Origin: Gammaproteobacteria bacterium
GTDB taxonomy: Bacteria > Pseudomonadota > Gammaproteobacteria > Thiohalomonadales > Thiohalomonadaceae
NCBI GenBank assembly: GCA_026196575.1
Contig: JAPHSX010000025.1
Span: forward strand, 1 to 45,877
Direction: 5' to 3'
Length of the DNA: 45,877 nucleotides
The notes under the pieces were generated by a model. It made no database searches, was not told the origin of the DNA, and saw only the letters and a list, made by a program, of their open reading frames with translations. The position numbers were made by a program, and so were the translations under genes. Each line of letters starts with the position of its first letter. Within the stretch, counting starts at the first letter, position 1. Positions 26,703-34,412 of the stretch are shown here, piece by piece.

Positions 26703-27860
26703 TCAGCGCCGGCACCAGCGTACCGGATCGGTGGGTTTGCCATCCTTGCGGATCTCGAAGTAGAGGGCGCTCTTTTCGATACCGCCACTGTTGCCGACGG
26801 CGGCGATGAGATCCCCACGCTCCACCCACTCCCCCGCCTCGCGATAGAGGCTCTGGTTGTGCCCGTAGAGGCTCATATAGCCATCGCCGTGGTCGATGAT
26901 CAGCAGCAGGCCATAACCGCGCAACCAGTCGGCAAAGGCGACCCGCCCGTGCGACACGGCACGCACCTCCTGCCCCTCGCTGCCGGCGATCACCACCCCC
27001 TGCCAGCGCAGGCTGCCCACCCGGCGCGGCTCGCCATAGGCGACCAGGCGCTGCCCGCGGGTGGGCCACGGCAACTTGCCCTTAAGGCGGGCAAAGGGCT
27101 GATGGTTGCCCGGTTCGGCGGGGATATCCTCCAGCGCATCGGTGAGCGCCTTGAGCAGGGATTTCAGTTCGCTCTCGTCGGCCATCAACCCCGTCAGCTG
27201 CCGATCCTTGCCGCTGATCTCCGCCTGCAGACGTGCGACCACGCCTTGACGCTCCTGGCGCGATGCGCTCATCTCCCGCTGATCCTGCTCGCGTTGCCGG
27301 CGCAGTGCCTGCAGCCGTTCCGTTTCACTTTGCAGTGTACGCCGCACCTGCTCCAGCTCGGCAATGGTGCCGTTGAGGGCGGTGATGCGCTGGCTGCGCG
27401 CCTTGTTCAGGTAGTCGTAGTAGGTGAGGGTGCGGCCCACCGTGGAGGGATCCTGCTGATTGAGCAGGATCTTGAAATACTCCTGCCGTCCCATGGCATA
27501 GGCGGCGCGGATCTGCCCGCCCAGATAGCGGCGCTGCTCGGCAATGGAGGCCTGCAGCGTAGTGCGTCGCGCCTGCAGCCCTGCCAGCCGCTGCTCCTGC
27601 TCATCCAACTTCCGCTTGAGTTCATTGATGCCGCGGCCAATACGGCCAATCTGTCGCTCTACCCGGCGTAATTCGCCAAGCAAGGTATCGTAGCGACTGC
27701 GATCCTGCTGCAGCTCACCCTGCAGGCTGGCGATGCGCTGGCGCAACCGCTCCAGCTCGGCATAACGGCCCTGCACATCGCTGGTAGCCAGCAGCGGGCC
27801 ACTGAGGCAGAGCAGCAGCGGGATCAGGACGTACCGTAACCGGCGCCGCACCCGGCTCAC
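26703..27860 (-). CDS. envC: Murein hydrolase activator EnvC
   Basis: A 385-residue periplasmic activator of septal amidases. The GTG start at 27860 has GAGGAG six bases upstream, inside the end of gpmI. After a signal helix (about residues 9-27) comes a long coiled coil (about 30-260, rich in ELERLRQRIASLQ-type heptads), then a LytM/M23 domain. The M23 metal ligands are lost: the first His/Asp motif is replaced by RWQGVVIAG, and the HxE-type motif reads LYFEIR. That matches catalytically dead EnvC rather than an active endopeptidase. The order gpmI-envC is as in E. coli. Confidence 0.94.
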   Translation of the reverse strand: MSRVRRRLRYVLIPLLLCLSGPLLATSDVQGRYAELERLRQRIASLQGELQQDRSRYDTLLGELRRVERQIGRIGRGINELKRKLDEQEQRLAGLQARRTTLQASIAEQRRYLGGQIRAAYAMGRQEYFKILLNQQDPSTVGRTLTYYDYLNKARSQRITALNGTIAELEQVRRTLQSETERLQALRRQREQDQREMSASRQERQGVVARLQAEISGKDRQLTGLMADESELKSLLKALTDALEDIPAEPGNHQPFARLKGKLPWPTRGQRLVAYGEPRRVGSLRWQGVVIAGSEGQEVRAVSHGRVAFADWLRGYGLLLIIDHGDGYMSLYGHNQSLYREAGEWVERGDLIAAVGNSGGIEKSALYFEIRKDGKPTDPVRWCRR

Positions 27861-27861
27861 G

Positions 27862-29430
27862 CTACTCCTCGACCTTGGCGGGATACTCCACCAGGGCATG
27901 ACCATTCATCTCCACCGGTTTTTCCAGCCCCAGCAGGAACAGCAGGGTGGGGGCGATATCGGCCAGGGTGCCCAAGTCGGCCATCAGCAGCTGCTGCCTG
28001 CCAACATAGATCAGCGGTACCGGGTTGGAGGTGTGCGCGGTGTGGGCCTGGCCGGTATCCTCACCGCGCATCTGCTCGGCGTTGCCGTGGTCGGCGGTGA
28101 TCAATATCTCACCATCCATCTTCTCCACCGCGCTCACCACCTGCCCCAGACAGCTATCCAGCACCTCCAGCGCCGCCACCGTCGCCTCGAAGTTGCCGGT
28201 GTGGCCCACCATGTCGGGATTGGCGTAGTTGCAGATGATCACATCGTACTTGCCCCCCTCAATCGCCGCCACCAGCTGCTCGGTGAGCTGCGGGGCGCTC
28301 ATCTGCGGCTGCAGGTCATAGGTGGCCACCTGCGGCGAGGGGACGAGGATACGATCCTCCGAATCGAACGGCTCCTCGCGTCCGCCATTGAAGAAGAAGG
28401 TGACATGGGCGTACTTCTCGGTCTCGGCGATACGCAGCTGGTGCAGCCCCAGTTGCGAGATGTACTCGCCAAAGACATTCACCAGCCGCTCCGGCGGAAA
28501 GGCGACCGGTACGGCATAATCGGCGCTGTACTCCGTAAGGCTGACGAACATCCCCAGCTCTGGCTTGAAGGCGCGCTCGAAGGCATCAAAATCGGGCTCG
28601 ACGAAGGGGCGGGTGATCTGGCGTGCGCGATCGGAGCGGTAGTTCATGAAGACCACCACATCGCCATCGCGCACACAGGCCTGCTCGGCCCCCGCGGGCT
28701 GGATCACGGTGGCCTGCACAAACTCATCGGTCTCGCCCCGCGCATAGGCCATCTCCAGGGCACTCAGCGGATCGGAGGCGACAAACTCGCTGCGGCAGCC
28801 GGTGATAAGGTCGTAGGCGGCCTGAATGCGCGGCCAGCGGTGGTCGCGGTCCATGGCGTAGTAGCGGCCGATCACCGAGGCGATGCGCCCTGTGCCCAGT
28901 TCGTCAAACACCGTCTGCATGACGGCAAGCGACTCGGTCGCGCTTTTTGGCGGGGTATCACGACCGTCAAGAAAGGCGTGCAGATAGACCCGCTCCACCC
29001 CGCGCTCGACCGCCAGCCGCACCATGGCGTGGATATGCTCCTCGTGGCTGTGTACCCCGCCGGGAGAGAGCAGGCCGAGGATATGCAACGCCTTGCCGCT
29101 GTCGCGCGCCTTGTCCACCGCCTCGGTGAGGGTGGCATTGGTATAGAAGGAACCGGTCTTGATGGCGCGGCTGACGCGCGTGAACTCCTGGTAGACCACG
29201 CGCCCGGCACCGAGATTGAGGTGGCCCACCTCGGAGTTGCCCATCTGCCCGCCGGGAAGCCCCACCTCGGCACCTGAGCAACGCACCAGGGTATGAGGGC
29301 GCTCACTCCACAACCTGTCCCAGACCGGGGTGCGAGCGGCATGGATGGCGTTATAGTCGGTTTTCTCGCTATAGCCCCAGCCATCCAGGATGACCAGGAG
29401 GAGGGGGAGGTGACGCTCAACAGAGGGCAT
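27862..29430 (-). CDS. gpmI: 2,3-bisphosphoglycerate-independent phosphoglycerate mutase
   Basis: A 522-residue Mn-dependent enzyme of glycolysis and gluconeogenesis interconverting 3- and 2-phosphoglycerate. The start at 29430 gives [19 protein letters not shown], whose aspartate binds metal. The phosphoserine intermediate residue lies in [50 protein letters not shown] and [11 protein letters not shown] supply the remaining metal and substrate residues. Its stop is one base from the envC start region. An upstream TTG in frame would add 12 poorly supported residues. Confidence 0.97.
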   Translation of the reverse strand: MPSVERHLPLLLVILDGWGYSEKTDYNAIHAARTPVWDRLWSERPHTLVRCSGAEVGLPGGQMGNSEVGHLNLGAGRVVYQEFTRVSRAIKTGSFYTNATLTEAVDKARDSGKALHILGLLSPGGVHSHEEHIHAMVRLAVERGVERVYLHAFLDGRDTPPKSATESLAVMQTVFDELGTGRIASVIGRYYAMDRDHRWPRIQAAYDLITGCRSEFVASDPLSALEMAYARGETDEFVQATVIQPAGAEQACVRDGDVVVFMNYRSDRARQITRPFVEPDFDAFERAFKPELGMFVSLTEYSADYAVPVAFPPERLVNVFGEYISQLGLHQLRIAETEKYAHVTFFFNGGREEPFDSEDRILVPSPQVATYDLQPQMSAPQLTEQLVAAIEGGKYDVIICNYANPDMVGHTGNFEATVAALEVLDSCLGQVVSAVEKMDGEILITADHGNAEQMRGEDTGQAHTAHTSNPVPLIYVGRQQLLMADLGTLADIAPTLLFLLGLEKPVEMNGHALVEYPAKVEE

Positions 29431-29548
29431 AGTGTATAAACCAATCCAGTTTTGTTGCGACTGCAACCGGCAGCCGGTCTAGTTTGTCCAGGTAGCCGCT
29501 ACCATGAACCGTCGTTTTCCGGGACAAATTATCTTATTCCAACATTAC

Positions 29549-29562
29549 CTTATTCGAATAAG
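29549..29562. promoter_or_regulatory. Palindromic operator candidate upstream of the ArsR-family gene
   Basis: CTTATTCGAATAAG is a perfect 14-bp palindrome just upstream of, and next to, the -35 region of the arsR-type promoter. AT-rich palindromes with TTCGAA-like centres are typical ArsR-family sites. It probably mediates autoregulation and could also affect divergent gpmI. Confidence 0.55.
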
Positions 29563-29563
29563 C

Positions 29564-29592
29564 TCTTTCCAATCGTGCGTTTATTGTATAAT
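29564..29592 (+). promoter_or_regulatory. Promoter of the arsR-rhodanese-grxC operon
   Basis: A perfect -10 box TATAAT (29587-29592) has a weak -35 (TCTTTC, 29564-29569) at 17 bases. The poor -35 beside the palindrome suggests a regulated promoter. About 94 bases lie between it and the ATG. Confidence 0.6.
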
Positions 29593-29686
29593 GTTTTGCT
29601 GATATTGGCAGCACCGCCCGAACCGGGCGGCGGATACGGCCATTACTATTACGGCCACCTTTGACTAGCGCATTCTGGATCACAAC

Positions 29687-30004
29687 ATGACAGAACAAGA
29701 TACGATTGGTTTAATCACCCGGGATGAAGACATTGACCGCGCCTCGCGTTCACTCAAGGCGATGTCGCACCCGCTACGCCTGAAGATCCTCTGCACCCTG
29801 GGGGATCAGGAGGTCAGCGTGCAGGATATCGTCGAGCGCGTCGGCACCTCGCAGAGCAACATCTCGCAGCACCTGGCCATCCTGCGTGACAAGGGGATCC
29901 TCTCCTCACGCAAGGACGCCAACCGCGTCTTCTACAAGGTGGTGGACAACCGCACCCTGCAGCTCATCGGCATGATGCGTAACGTCTTCTGCACCATGGC
30001 CTGA
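29687..30004 (+). CDS. ArsR-family regulator with a SqrR/BigR-like cysteine pair
   Basis: A 105-residue winged-helix repressor. The helix-turn-helix is VERVGTSQSNISQHLAILRDKG, and the wing includes RKDANRVFYKV. No metal-site CxC motif is present. It has just two cysteines, Cys36 in LKILCTLGD and Cys102 in NVFCTMA, 66 residues apart. The persulfide sensors SqrR (Cys41/Cys107) and BigR (Cys42/Cys108) have the same spacing and the same structural positions. A rhodanese gene follows 35 bases later. I infer a sulfane-sulfur or thiol redox sensor; binding data would be needed for proof. Confidence 0.85.
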   Translation: MTEQDTIGLITRDEDIDRASRSLKAMSHPLRLKILCTLGDQEVSVQDIVERVGTSQSNISQHLAILRDKGILSSRKDANRVFYKVVDNRTLQLIGMMRNVFCTMA

Positions 30005-30039
30005 GCCTTCCCACCCCCACTTCAGCAAACAGGCATTAC

Positions 30040-30492
30040 ATGTCACAGTATTACGAATTCGCCACCAACCACTGGGATCTCTTCATCGCCCTGCCGATCA
30101 TCATCGCCATGCTGCTGCACAACCTGTTTGGCGCTCGCCTGCGCGGTTATAAACCGATCGAGCCTAGCGACGCGGTACGCATCATCAACCATGAAGGGGC
30201 GCTGGTGCTGGACGTGCGCGAGGAGAAGGAGTATGTCGAGGGCCACATTCTCGACTCGCTGCACATCCCGCTGGGCAAACTGGGCGAGCGCCTGAGCGAG
30301 CTGGCCAACACCCGTGAAAAATCGATTATAGTAAGCTGCCGCAGCGGCCACCGCTCGGCCAACGCCTGTGCCCGGCTGCGCAAAGAGGGTTTCAGCACCG
30401 TCTACAATCTCAGCGGCGGCGTGCTGGCCTGGCAAAAGGCCGGCCTGCCGCTGCAGAAACCGCAGCCAACCAAGGGAAAAAAACGCAAATAG
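30040..30492 (+). CDS. yibN: Membrane-anchored rhodanese (YibN-like)
   Basis: A 150-residue protein with an N-terminal membrane helix (about residues 13-27, LFIALPIIIAMLL) and one cytosolic rhodanese domain. The active-site loop is CRSGHRSA, with the persulfide-carrying cysteine, preceded by LVLDVREEKEYVEGHI. The C-terminus is lysine-rich. In E. coli yibN heads the yibN-grxC-secB-gpsA run, as here. Next to a SqrR-like regulator, a role in sulfane-sulfur handling is plausible. Confidence 0.92.
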   Translation: MSQYYEFATNHWDLFIALPIIIAMLLHNLFGARLRGYKPIEPSDAVRIINHEGALVLDVREEKEYVEGHILDSLHIPLGKLGERLSELANTREKSIIVSCRSGHRSANACARLRKEGFSTVYNLSGGVLAWQKAGLPLQKPQPTKGKKRK

Positions 30493-30502
30493 GTAATCAA
30501 CC

Positions 30503-30763
30503 ATGCCAAATGTTGTGCTCTACACCACCGAACACTGCCCCTACTGCGTGCGCGCCCGTAACCTGCTCGACAGAAAACAGGTCAAGTACACCGATATTCG
30601 CATCGACGCCGAGCCACAGCGCCGCGCCGAAATGATCGCCCGCGCCAACGGCGGCTCCAGCGTGCCGCAGATCTTCATCGACGATTTCCACGTCGGCGGC
30701 TTTGACGACCTGGCCGAGCTGGACGTACTGGACGAGCTCGACGAAAAGCTCGGCCTGAGCTGA
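30503..30763 (+). CDS. grxC: Glutaredoxin 3
   Basis: An 86-residue dithiol glutaredoxin. The active site is CPYC in TTEHCPYCVRAR. The glutathione-binding block SSVPQIFIDDFHVGGFDD includes the cis-proline and GG motif. It reduces protein disulfides and glutathione mixed disulfides in the cytosol. It lies ten bases after the rhodanese gene and 14 before trxC. Confidence 0.96.
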   Translation: MPNVVLYTTEHCPYCVRARNLLDRKQVKYTDIRIDAEPQRRAEMIARANGGSSVPQIFIDDFHVGGFDDLAELDVLDELDEKLGLS

Positions 30764-30777
30764 TCCCGCCCGCCGCC

Positions 30778-31212
30778 ATGAGCGACCCGCTACACATCGT
30801 CTGTCCCCACTGTCACGGCGTCAACCGCCTGCCTGTTGCCAAGCTGAGCGCGGGCGGGCATTGCGGCAAGTGCAAACAGCCGCTGTTCGATGGCCAGCCG
30901 GTGGCACTGACGCAGGCCACCTTCGCCACCCACCTCCAGCGCAACGACATCCCGCTGCTGGTCGACTTCTGGGCCCCCTGGTGCGGCCCCTGCAAGATGA
31001 TGGCCCCGGTCTTTGCACAGGCCGCCGCGCAGCTGCAGCCGCAGGTGCGCCTCGCCAAGGTCAATACCGAGGAGGAACAGGGGCTGGCGGCACAGCATGC
31101 CATCCGCAGCATCCCCACCCTGGCGCTGTTCAGGGGTGGCCAGGAGATCGCCCGGATAGCCGGGGCGCTGGATCTGCCACGGCTCATCGCCTGGACCCGG
31201 CAACACCTTTAA
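30778..31212 (+). CDS. trxC: Thioredoxin 2 (zinc-binding)
   Basis: A 144-residue cytosolic thioredoxin of the TrxC type. The N-terminal extension has the zinc motifs CPHC and CGKC, and the thioredoxin domain has the WCGPCKMMAP active site and SIPTLALFRGG with the cis-proline. Zn-thioredoxins are linked to oxidative stress. In E. coli trxC is elsewhere, so its placement between grxC and secB adds to the thiol-redox flavour of this run. Confidence 0.95.
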   Translation: MSDPLHIVCPHCHGVNRLPVAKLSAGGHCGKCKQPLFDGQPVALTQATFATHLQRNDIPLLVDFWAPWCGPCKMMAPVFAQAAAQLQPQVRLAKVNTEEEQGLAAQHAIRSIPTLALFRGGQEIARIAGALDLPRLIAWTRQHL

Positions 31213-31269
31213 ACTTCACAATACATAAACCGCGCCGCCACGGCGCCCTCGCAACCCACAGGAAAAATC

Positions 31270-31758
31270 ATGGCCGAGAACACCACCCCCGAGCAGGGCG
31301 CACCGCAATTTGCCCTGCAACGCATCTATACCAAGGATATCTCCTTCGAGACCCCCCACTCGCCCGCCATCTTCACCGAACAGTGGGAACCCAAGGTCAA
31401 CGTCGAGATCACCTCCGCCAACAAGCTGCTGCAGGAGGGGCTGTTCGAGGTGGTGCTATCGCTTACCGTCACCACCAGGATCGGCGACAAGACCGCCTAC
31501 CTGGCCGAGGTCAAGCAGGCCGGCATCTTCCTCCTCAACGGCTTCAACGAGCAGGAGATGGGCGGCATGCTCAACAGCTACTGCCCCAACACCCTCTTCC
31601 CCTTCGCCCGCGAGGTGATCTCGGACCTGGTGAGCAAGGGGAGCTTCCCGCAGATGCTGCTCGCCCCCATCAACTTCGACGCCCTCTACGGGCAGCACCT
31701 GCAACAGCAGGCAGCCAAGCAGGCGGGCGGCGAGGGCGGGGAACAGCCGGTCCACTAA
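31270..31758 (+). CDS. secB: Protein-export chaperone SecB
   Basis: A 162-residue cytosolic chaperone that keeps preproteins unfolded and passes them to SecA. LQRIYTKDISFETPHSPAIF opens the core, and QAGIFLLNGF, CPNTLFPFAREVISDLV and LLAPINFDALY are strongly conserved. SecB is found nearly only in Proteobacteria, which supports the taxonomic call. The 57-base gap before it holds a small GCGCCG/CGGCGC stem without a T tract. It is followed by gpsA after 16 bases. Confidence 0.97.
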   Translation: MAENTTPEQGAPQFALQRIYTKDISFETPHSPAIFTEQWEPKVNVEITSANKLLQEGLFEVVLSLTVTTRIGDKTAYLAEVKQAGIFLLNGFNEQEMGGMLNSYCPNTLFPFAREVISDLVSKGSFPQMLLAPINFDALYGQHLQQQAAKQAGGEGGEQPVH

Positions 31759-31774
31759 CGCGACAGCCACCACC

Positions 31775-32785
31775 ATGGACCACTCCTGCGATGCGCGCAT
31801 TGCCGTCCTCGGTGCCGGCTCCTGGGGCAGCGCCCTGGCCATCCAACTGGCGCGTAACGGCGTTACCACCCTGTTATGGGGACGTGACGGCGAGGCGCTG
31901 GCGCAGATGGCGGTGGAGCGGCGCAACGCCCGTTATCTGCCGGATTCTCCCTTCCCCGAGCGGCTGACCCCGGCGGCGGATCTGGCGGCAACACTGGCGC
32001 TGGCCGACCATGTGCTGCTGGCGGTACCCAGCCACGCCTTTCGCGACACCCTCAAAGCCATCGCCCCGCGGCTCAAGCCCGGCAGCCACCTCGGCTGGGC
32101 CACCAAGGGGCTGGAACCGGGCAGCCGCAAGATGCTGCATCAGGTGATCGCCGAGGAGCTGGGTGAGGGGCAATCCTCTGCCGTGATCTCCGGCCCCACC
32201 TTCGCCGCCGAGGTGGCGCACGGCCTGCCCACCGCCGTCACCATCGCCGGCACCCCGGATGCCGCCGCGCTCTACACCGCCTGCCTGCACGGCGGCGCCT
32301 TTCGCGCCTACACCAGCAGCGATGTTACCGGGGTGGAGATCGGCGGCGCCTGCAAGAATGTGCTCGCCATCGCCACTGGCATTGCCGATGGCCTCGGCTT
32401 CGGCGCCAACACCCGCGCCGCCCTCATCACCCGCGGCCTGGCCGAGATGATGCGCCTGGGGGTGGGACTGGGCGGACAGGCGGAGACCTTCATGGGACTG
32501 GCCGGGCTGGGCGATCTGGTGCTCACCTGCACCGATGATCAGTCACGCAACCGTCGCGTCGGCCTGGCCCTGGGACGGGGGGAGGCGTTGGCCGAGGCAC
32601 TCGCCGCCATCGGCCAGGCGGTGGAGGGGGTGAAGAGTGCCCCCGAGGTCTACCGCCTGGCACAAGAGCAGGGTGTCGAGATGCCGATCACCGAACAGGT
32701 CTATCGCGTACTTCACGAGGGGCTCGCCCCGCAGCAAGCCGTAGAGGCCTTGCTGGGGCGTGAGCAGAGACCGGAAAACGGCTGA
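31775..32785 (+). CDS. gpsA: Glycerol-3-phosphate dehydrogenase [NAD(P)+]
   Basis: A 336-residue cytosolic enzyme that reduces dihydroxyacetone phosphate to sn-glycerol 3-phosphate for phospholipids. The Rossmann motif is VLGAGSWGSALAIQLA. The substrate and catalytic region has EIGGACKNVLAIATGIADGL, with the catalytic lysine, and GANTRAALITRGLAEM. GLAGLGDLVLTCTDDQSRNRR is the C-terminal family block. The secB-gpsA order matches E. coli. It ends seven bases from the convergent trmL. Confidence 0.97.
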   Translation: MDHSCDARIAVLGAGSWGSALAIQLARNGVTTLLWGRDGEALAQMAVERRNARYLPDSPFPERLTPAADLAATLALADHVLLAVPSHAFRDTLKAIAPRLKPGSHLGWATKGLEPGSRKMLHQVIAEELGEGQSSAVISGPTFAAEVAHGLPTAVTIAGTPDAAALYTACLHGGAFRAYTSSDVTGVEIGGACKNVLAIATGIADGLGFGANTRAALITRGLAEMMRLGVGLGGQAETFMGLAGLGDLVLTCTDDQSRNRRVGLALGRGEALAEALAAIGQAVEGVKSAPEVYRLAQEQGVEMPITEQVYRVLHEGLAPQQAVEALLGREQRPENG

Positions 32786-32792
32786 CGCCCTG

Positions 32793-33257
32793 CTATAACG
32801 CCCCCGCAAACCCCAGCTGTCGCCACGCCTCGTAGACCAACACCGCCGCCGCGTTGGAGAGGTTGAGACTGCGGCTTTCGGGCCGCATCGGCAAGCGTAA
32901 CAGCTGCTCCGGCGCCAGGCTGGCAAGCAGCGCCTGCGGCAAGCCACGTGTCTCGGGGCCGAACAGCAGCGCATCCCCCTCCTGATAACTCACCTCGCTG
33001 TAGTTGCGGCGGCCACGGGTGGTGCAGGCGTAGAGTTGCCGGGGCTGCTGCCGCGCCATAAAGGCCTCCAGCGTCGGGTAGAGCCGCACCTGGGCAAACT
33101 CATGGTAGTCGAGACCGGCGCGGCGCAGCCGCTTGTCGTCCAGCTCAAAACCGAGCGGCTCGATAAGATGAAGCTGGCTGCCGGTATTGGCGCAGAGACG
33201 GATGATGTTACCGGTATTTGGCGGGATCTCCGGCTGGTAGAGGACCACGTGCAACAT
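32793..33257 (-). CDS. trmL: tRNA (cytidine(34)-2'-O)-methyltransferase
   Basis: A 154-residue SPOUT-class methyltransferase that modifies the wobble base of tRNA-Leu. [22 protein letters not shown] is the family N-terminus. The knot region has [26 protein letters not shown] and a C-terminal VLVYEAWRQ. In E. coli trmL closes the gpsA-cysE-trmL run; here cysE is absent and trmL is turned to the other strand. Confidence 0.95.
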   Translation of the reverse strand: MLHVVLYQPEIPPNTGNIIRLCANTGSQLHLIEPLGFELDDKRLRRAGLDYHEFAQVRLYPTLEAFMARQQPRQLYACTTRGRRNYSEVSYQEGDALLFGPETRGLPQALLASLAPEQLLRLPMRPESRSLNLSNAAAVLVYEAWRQLGFAGAL

Positions 33258-33339
33258 GCGTTAGAACCCCCGCCCGCTAAGGTAGCGCGTCGGCGAATCA
33301 TGTAGAATCGCCATTTTTACCACTGCGTCAGGTGAGGCG

Positions 33340-34314
33340 ATGAACAAGGCAGACAAGGCCATGCTGGCCGTTGATTTCTGTGGCATGCGGTTTGATACCC
33401 CGTTGGTGCTGCTCTCCGGCTGCGTCGGTTTCGGCGAAGAGTATACGCGGGTAGCGGGCTTTTCCAACCGCGATGTCGGCGCCGTCTGCCTCAAGGGGAC
33501 CACCCTGGAGCCGCGCCTCGGCAACCCGCCTCACCGCATCTACGAGACCCCGATGGGGATGCTCAACGCCATCGGCCTGCAGAATCCCGGCGCCCGCCAT
33601 GTGATCGACAAGATCCTCCCCACCCTCGACTTCGGGGAGACCCGCTTCATCGCCAACATCTCCGGCTCCACCGTCGAGGAGTACGCCGAGGTGGCGCGGC
33701 TGTTCAATGATTCGCCTATCGACGCCATCGAGATCAACATCTCCTGCCCCAACGTCAAGGCGGGCGGTGTCGCCTTCGGCAACGACCCCGAGATGTCGGC
33801 CCGCGTGGTGGAGGCGGTGCGCGCCGCCAGCGACAAGCCGCTCATCACCAAGCTCTCGCCCAACCAGACCGATATTGCCGGCAATGCGCGACGCTGCATC
33901 GAGGCGGGCACCGACGCCTTTGCGGTGATCAACACCCTGATGGGGATGGCCATCGACATCGAGAGCCGCGCCCCCATCCTTGGCAACAACCAGGGGGGAC
34001 TCTCGGGACCTGCGATAAAACCGGTGGCCCTGCTCAAGACCCATCAGGTCTATCAGGCGTGCCGCGACCACGCCATCCCAATCATCGGCCAGGGCGGCAT
34101 CGCCAGCGCCGAGGATGCCATCGAATTTATCATTGCCGGGGCCAGCGCCGTCGGCATCGGCACCGCGCTCTTTTACGACCCGCTCATCTGCAGCCGCATC
34201 AACCAGGGGATCGCCGACTACCTCAAGCGCCACGGCATGAGCGAGGTGTCGCAGCTGGTGGGCACCCTCAGCCTCAACAGCGCCGTCACGCCCGCCTGTG
34301 GTTGCGGCAAATAA
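33340..34314 (+). CDS. Dihydroorotate dehydrogenase, class 1-like catalytic subunit
   Basis: A 324-residue FMN enzyme of pyrimidine synthesis, or a close relative. The class 1 pattern is clear: GMRFDTPLVLLSGCVGFG, then NISCPNVKAGG with the catalytic cysteine (class 2 enzymes use serine), LSPNQTDIAGNA and GQGGIASAEDAIEFI for phosphate binding. It best fits the 1B group, which pairs with the electron-transfer subunit PyrK; no pyrK is nearby. E. coli and most relatives use the membrane class 2 enzyme. A cysteine-rich end (ACGCGK) is unusual and might bind metal. Confidence 0.87.
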   Translation: MNKADKAMLAVDFCGMRFDTPLVLLSGCVGFGEEYTRVAGFSNRDVGAVCLKGTTLEPRLGNPPHRIYETPMGMLNAIGLQNPGARHVIDKILPTLDFGETRFIANISGSTVEEYAEVARLFNDSPIDAIEINISCPNVKAGGVAFGNDPEMSARVVEAVRAASDKPLITKLSPNQTDIAGNARRCIEAGTDAFAVINTLMGMAIDIESRAPILGNNQGGLSGPAIKPVALLKTHQVYQACRDHAIPIIGQGGIASAEDAIEFIIAGASAVGIGTALFYDPLICSRINQGIADYLKRHGMSEVSQLVGTLSLNSAVTPACGCGK

Positions 34315-34327
34315 GTTCGCCGCCACT

Positions 34328-34356
34328 TTGTAACTTGCGCTAAATTGGCATAAATT
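34328..34356 (+). promoter_or_regulatory. Candidate promoter of the MSHA-type pilus genes
   Basis: TTGTAA (34328-34333) and TAAATT (34351-34356) are 17 bases apart in the short gap before the mshE-like gene, about 57 bases before its start. Moderate sigma-70 match. Confidence 0.45.
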
Positions 34357-34412
34357 TTCGGCAATCGGGCGCGAGCTAAACGCCCTCTCCATTTTGCCCT
34401 GACGGAGGGAAC

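Noticed and set aside
31232-31246. GCGCCG/CGGCGC stem between trxC and secB as a terminator
   Set aside because: It lacks a T tract and the genes otherwise form one co-directional run.
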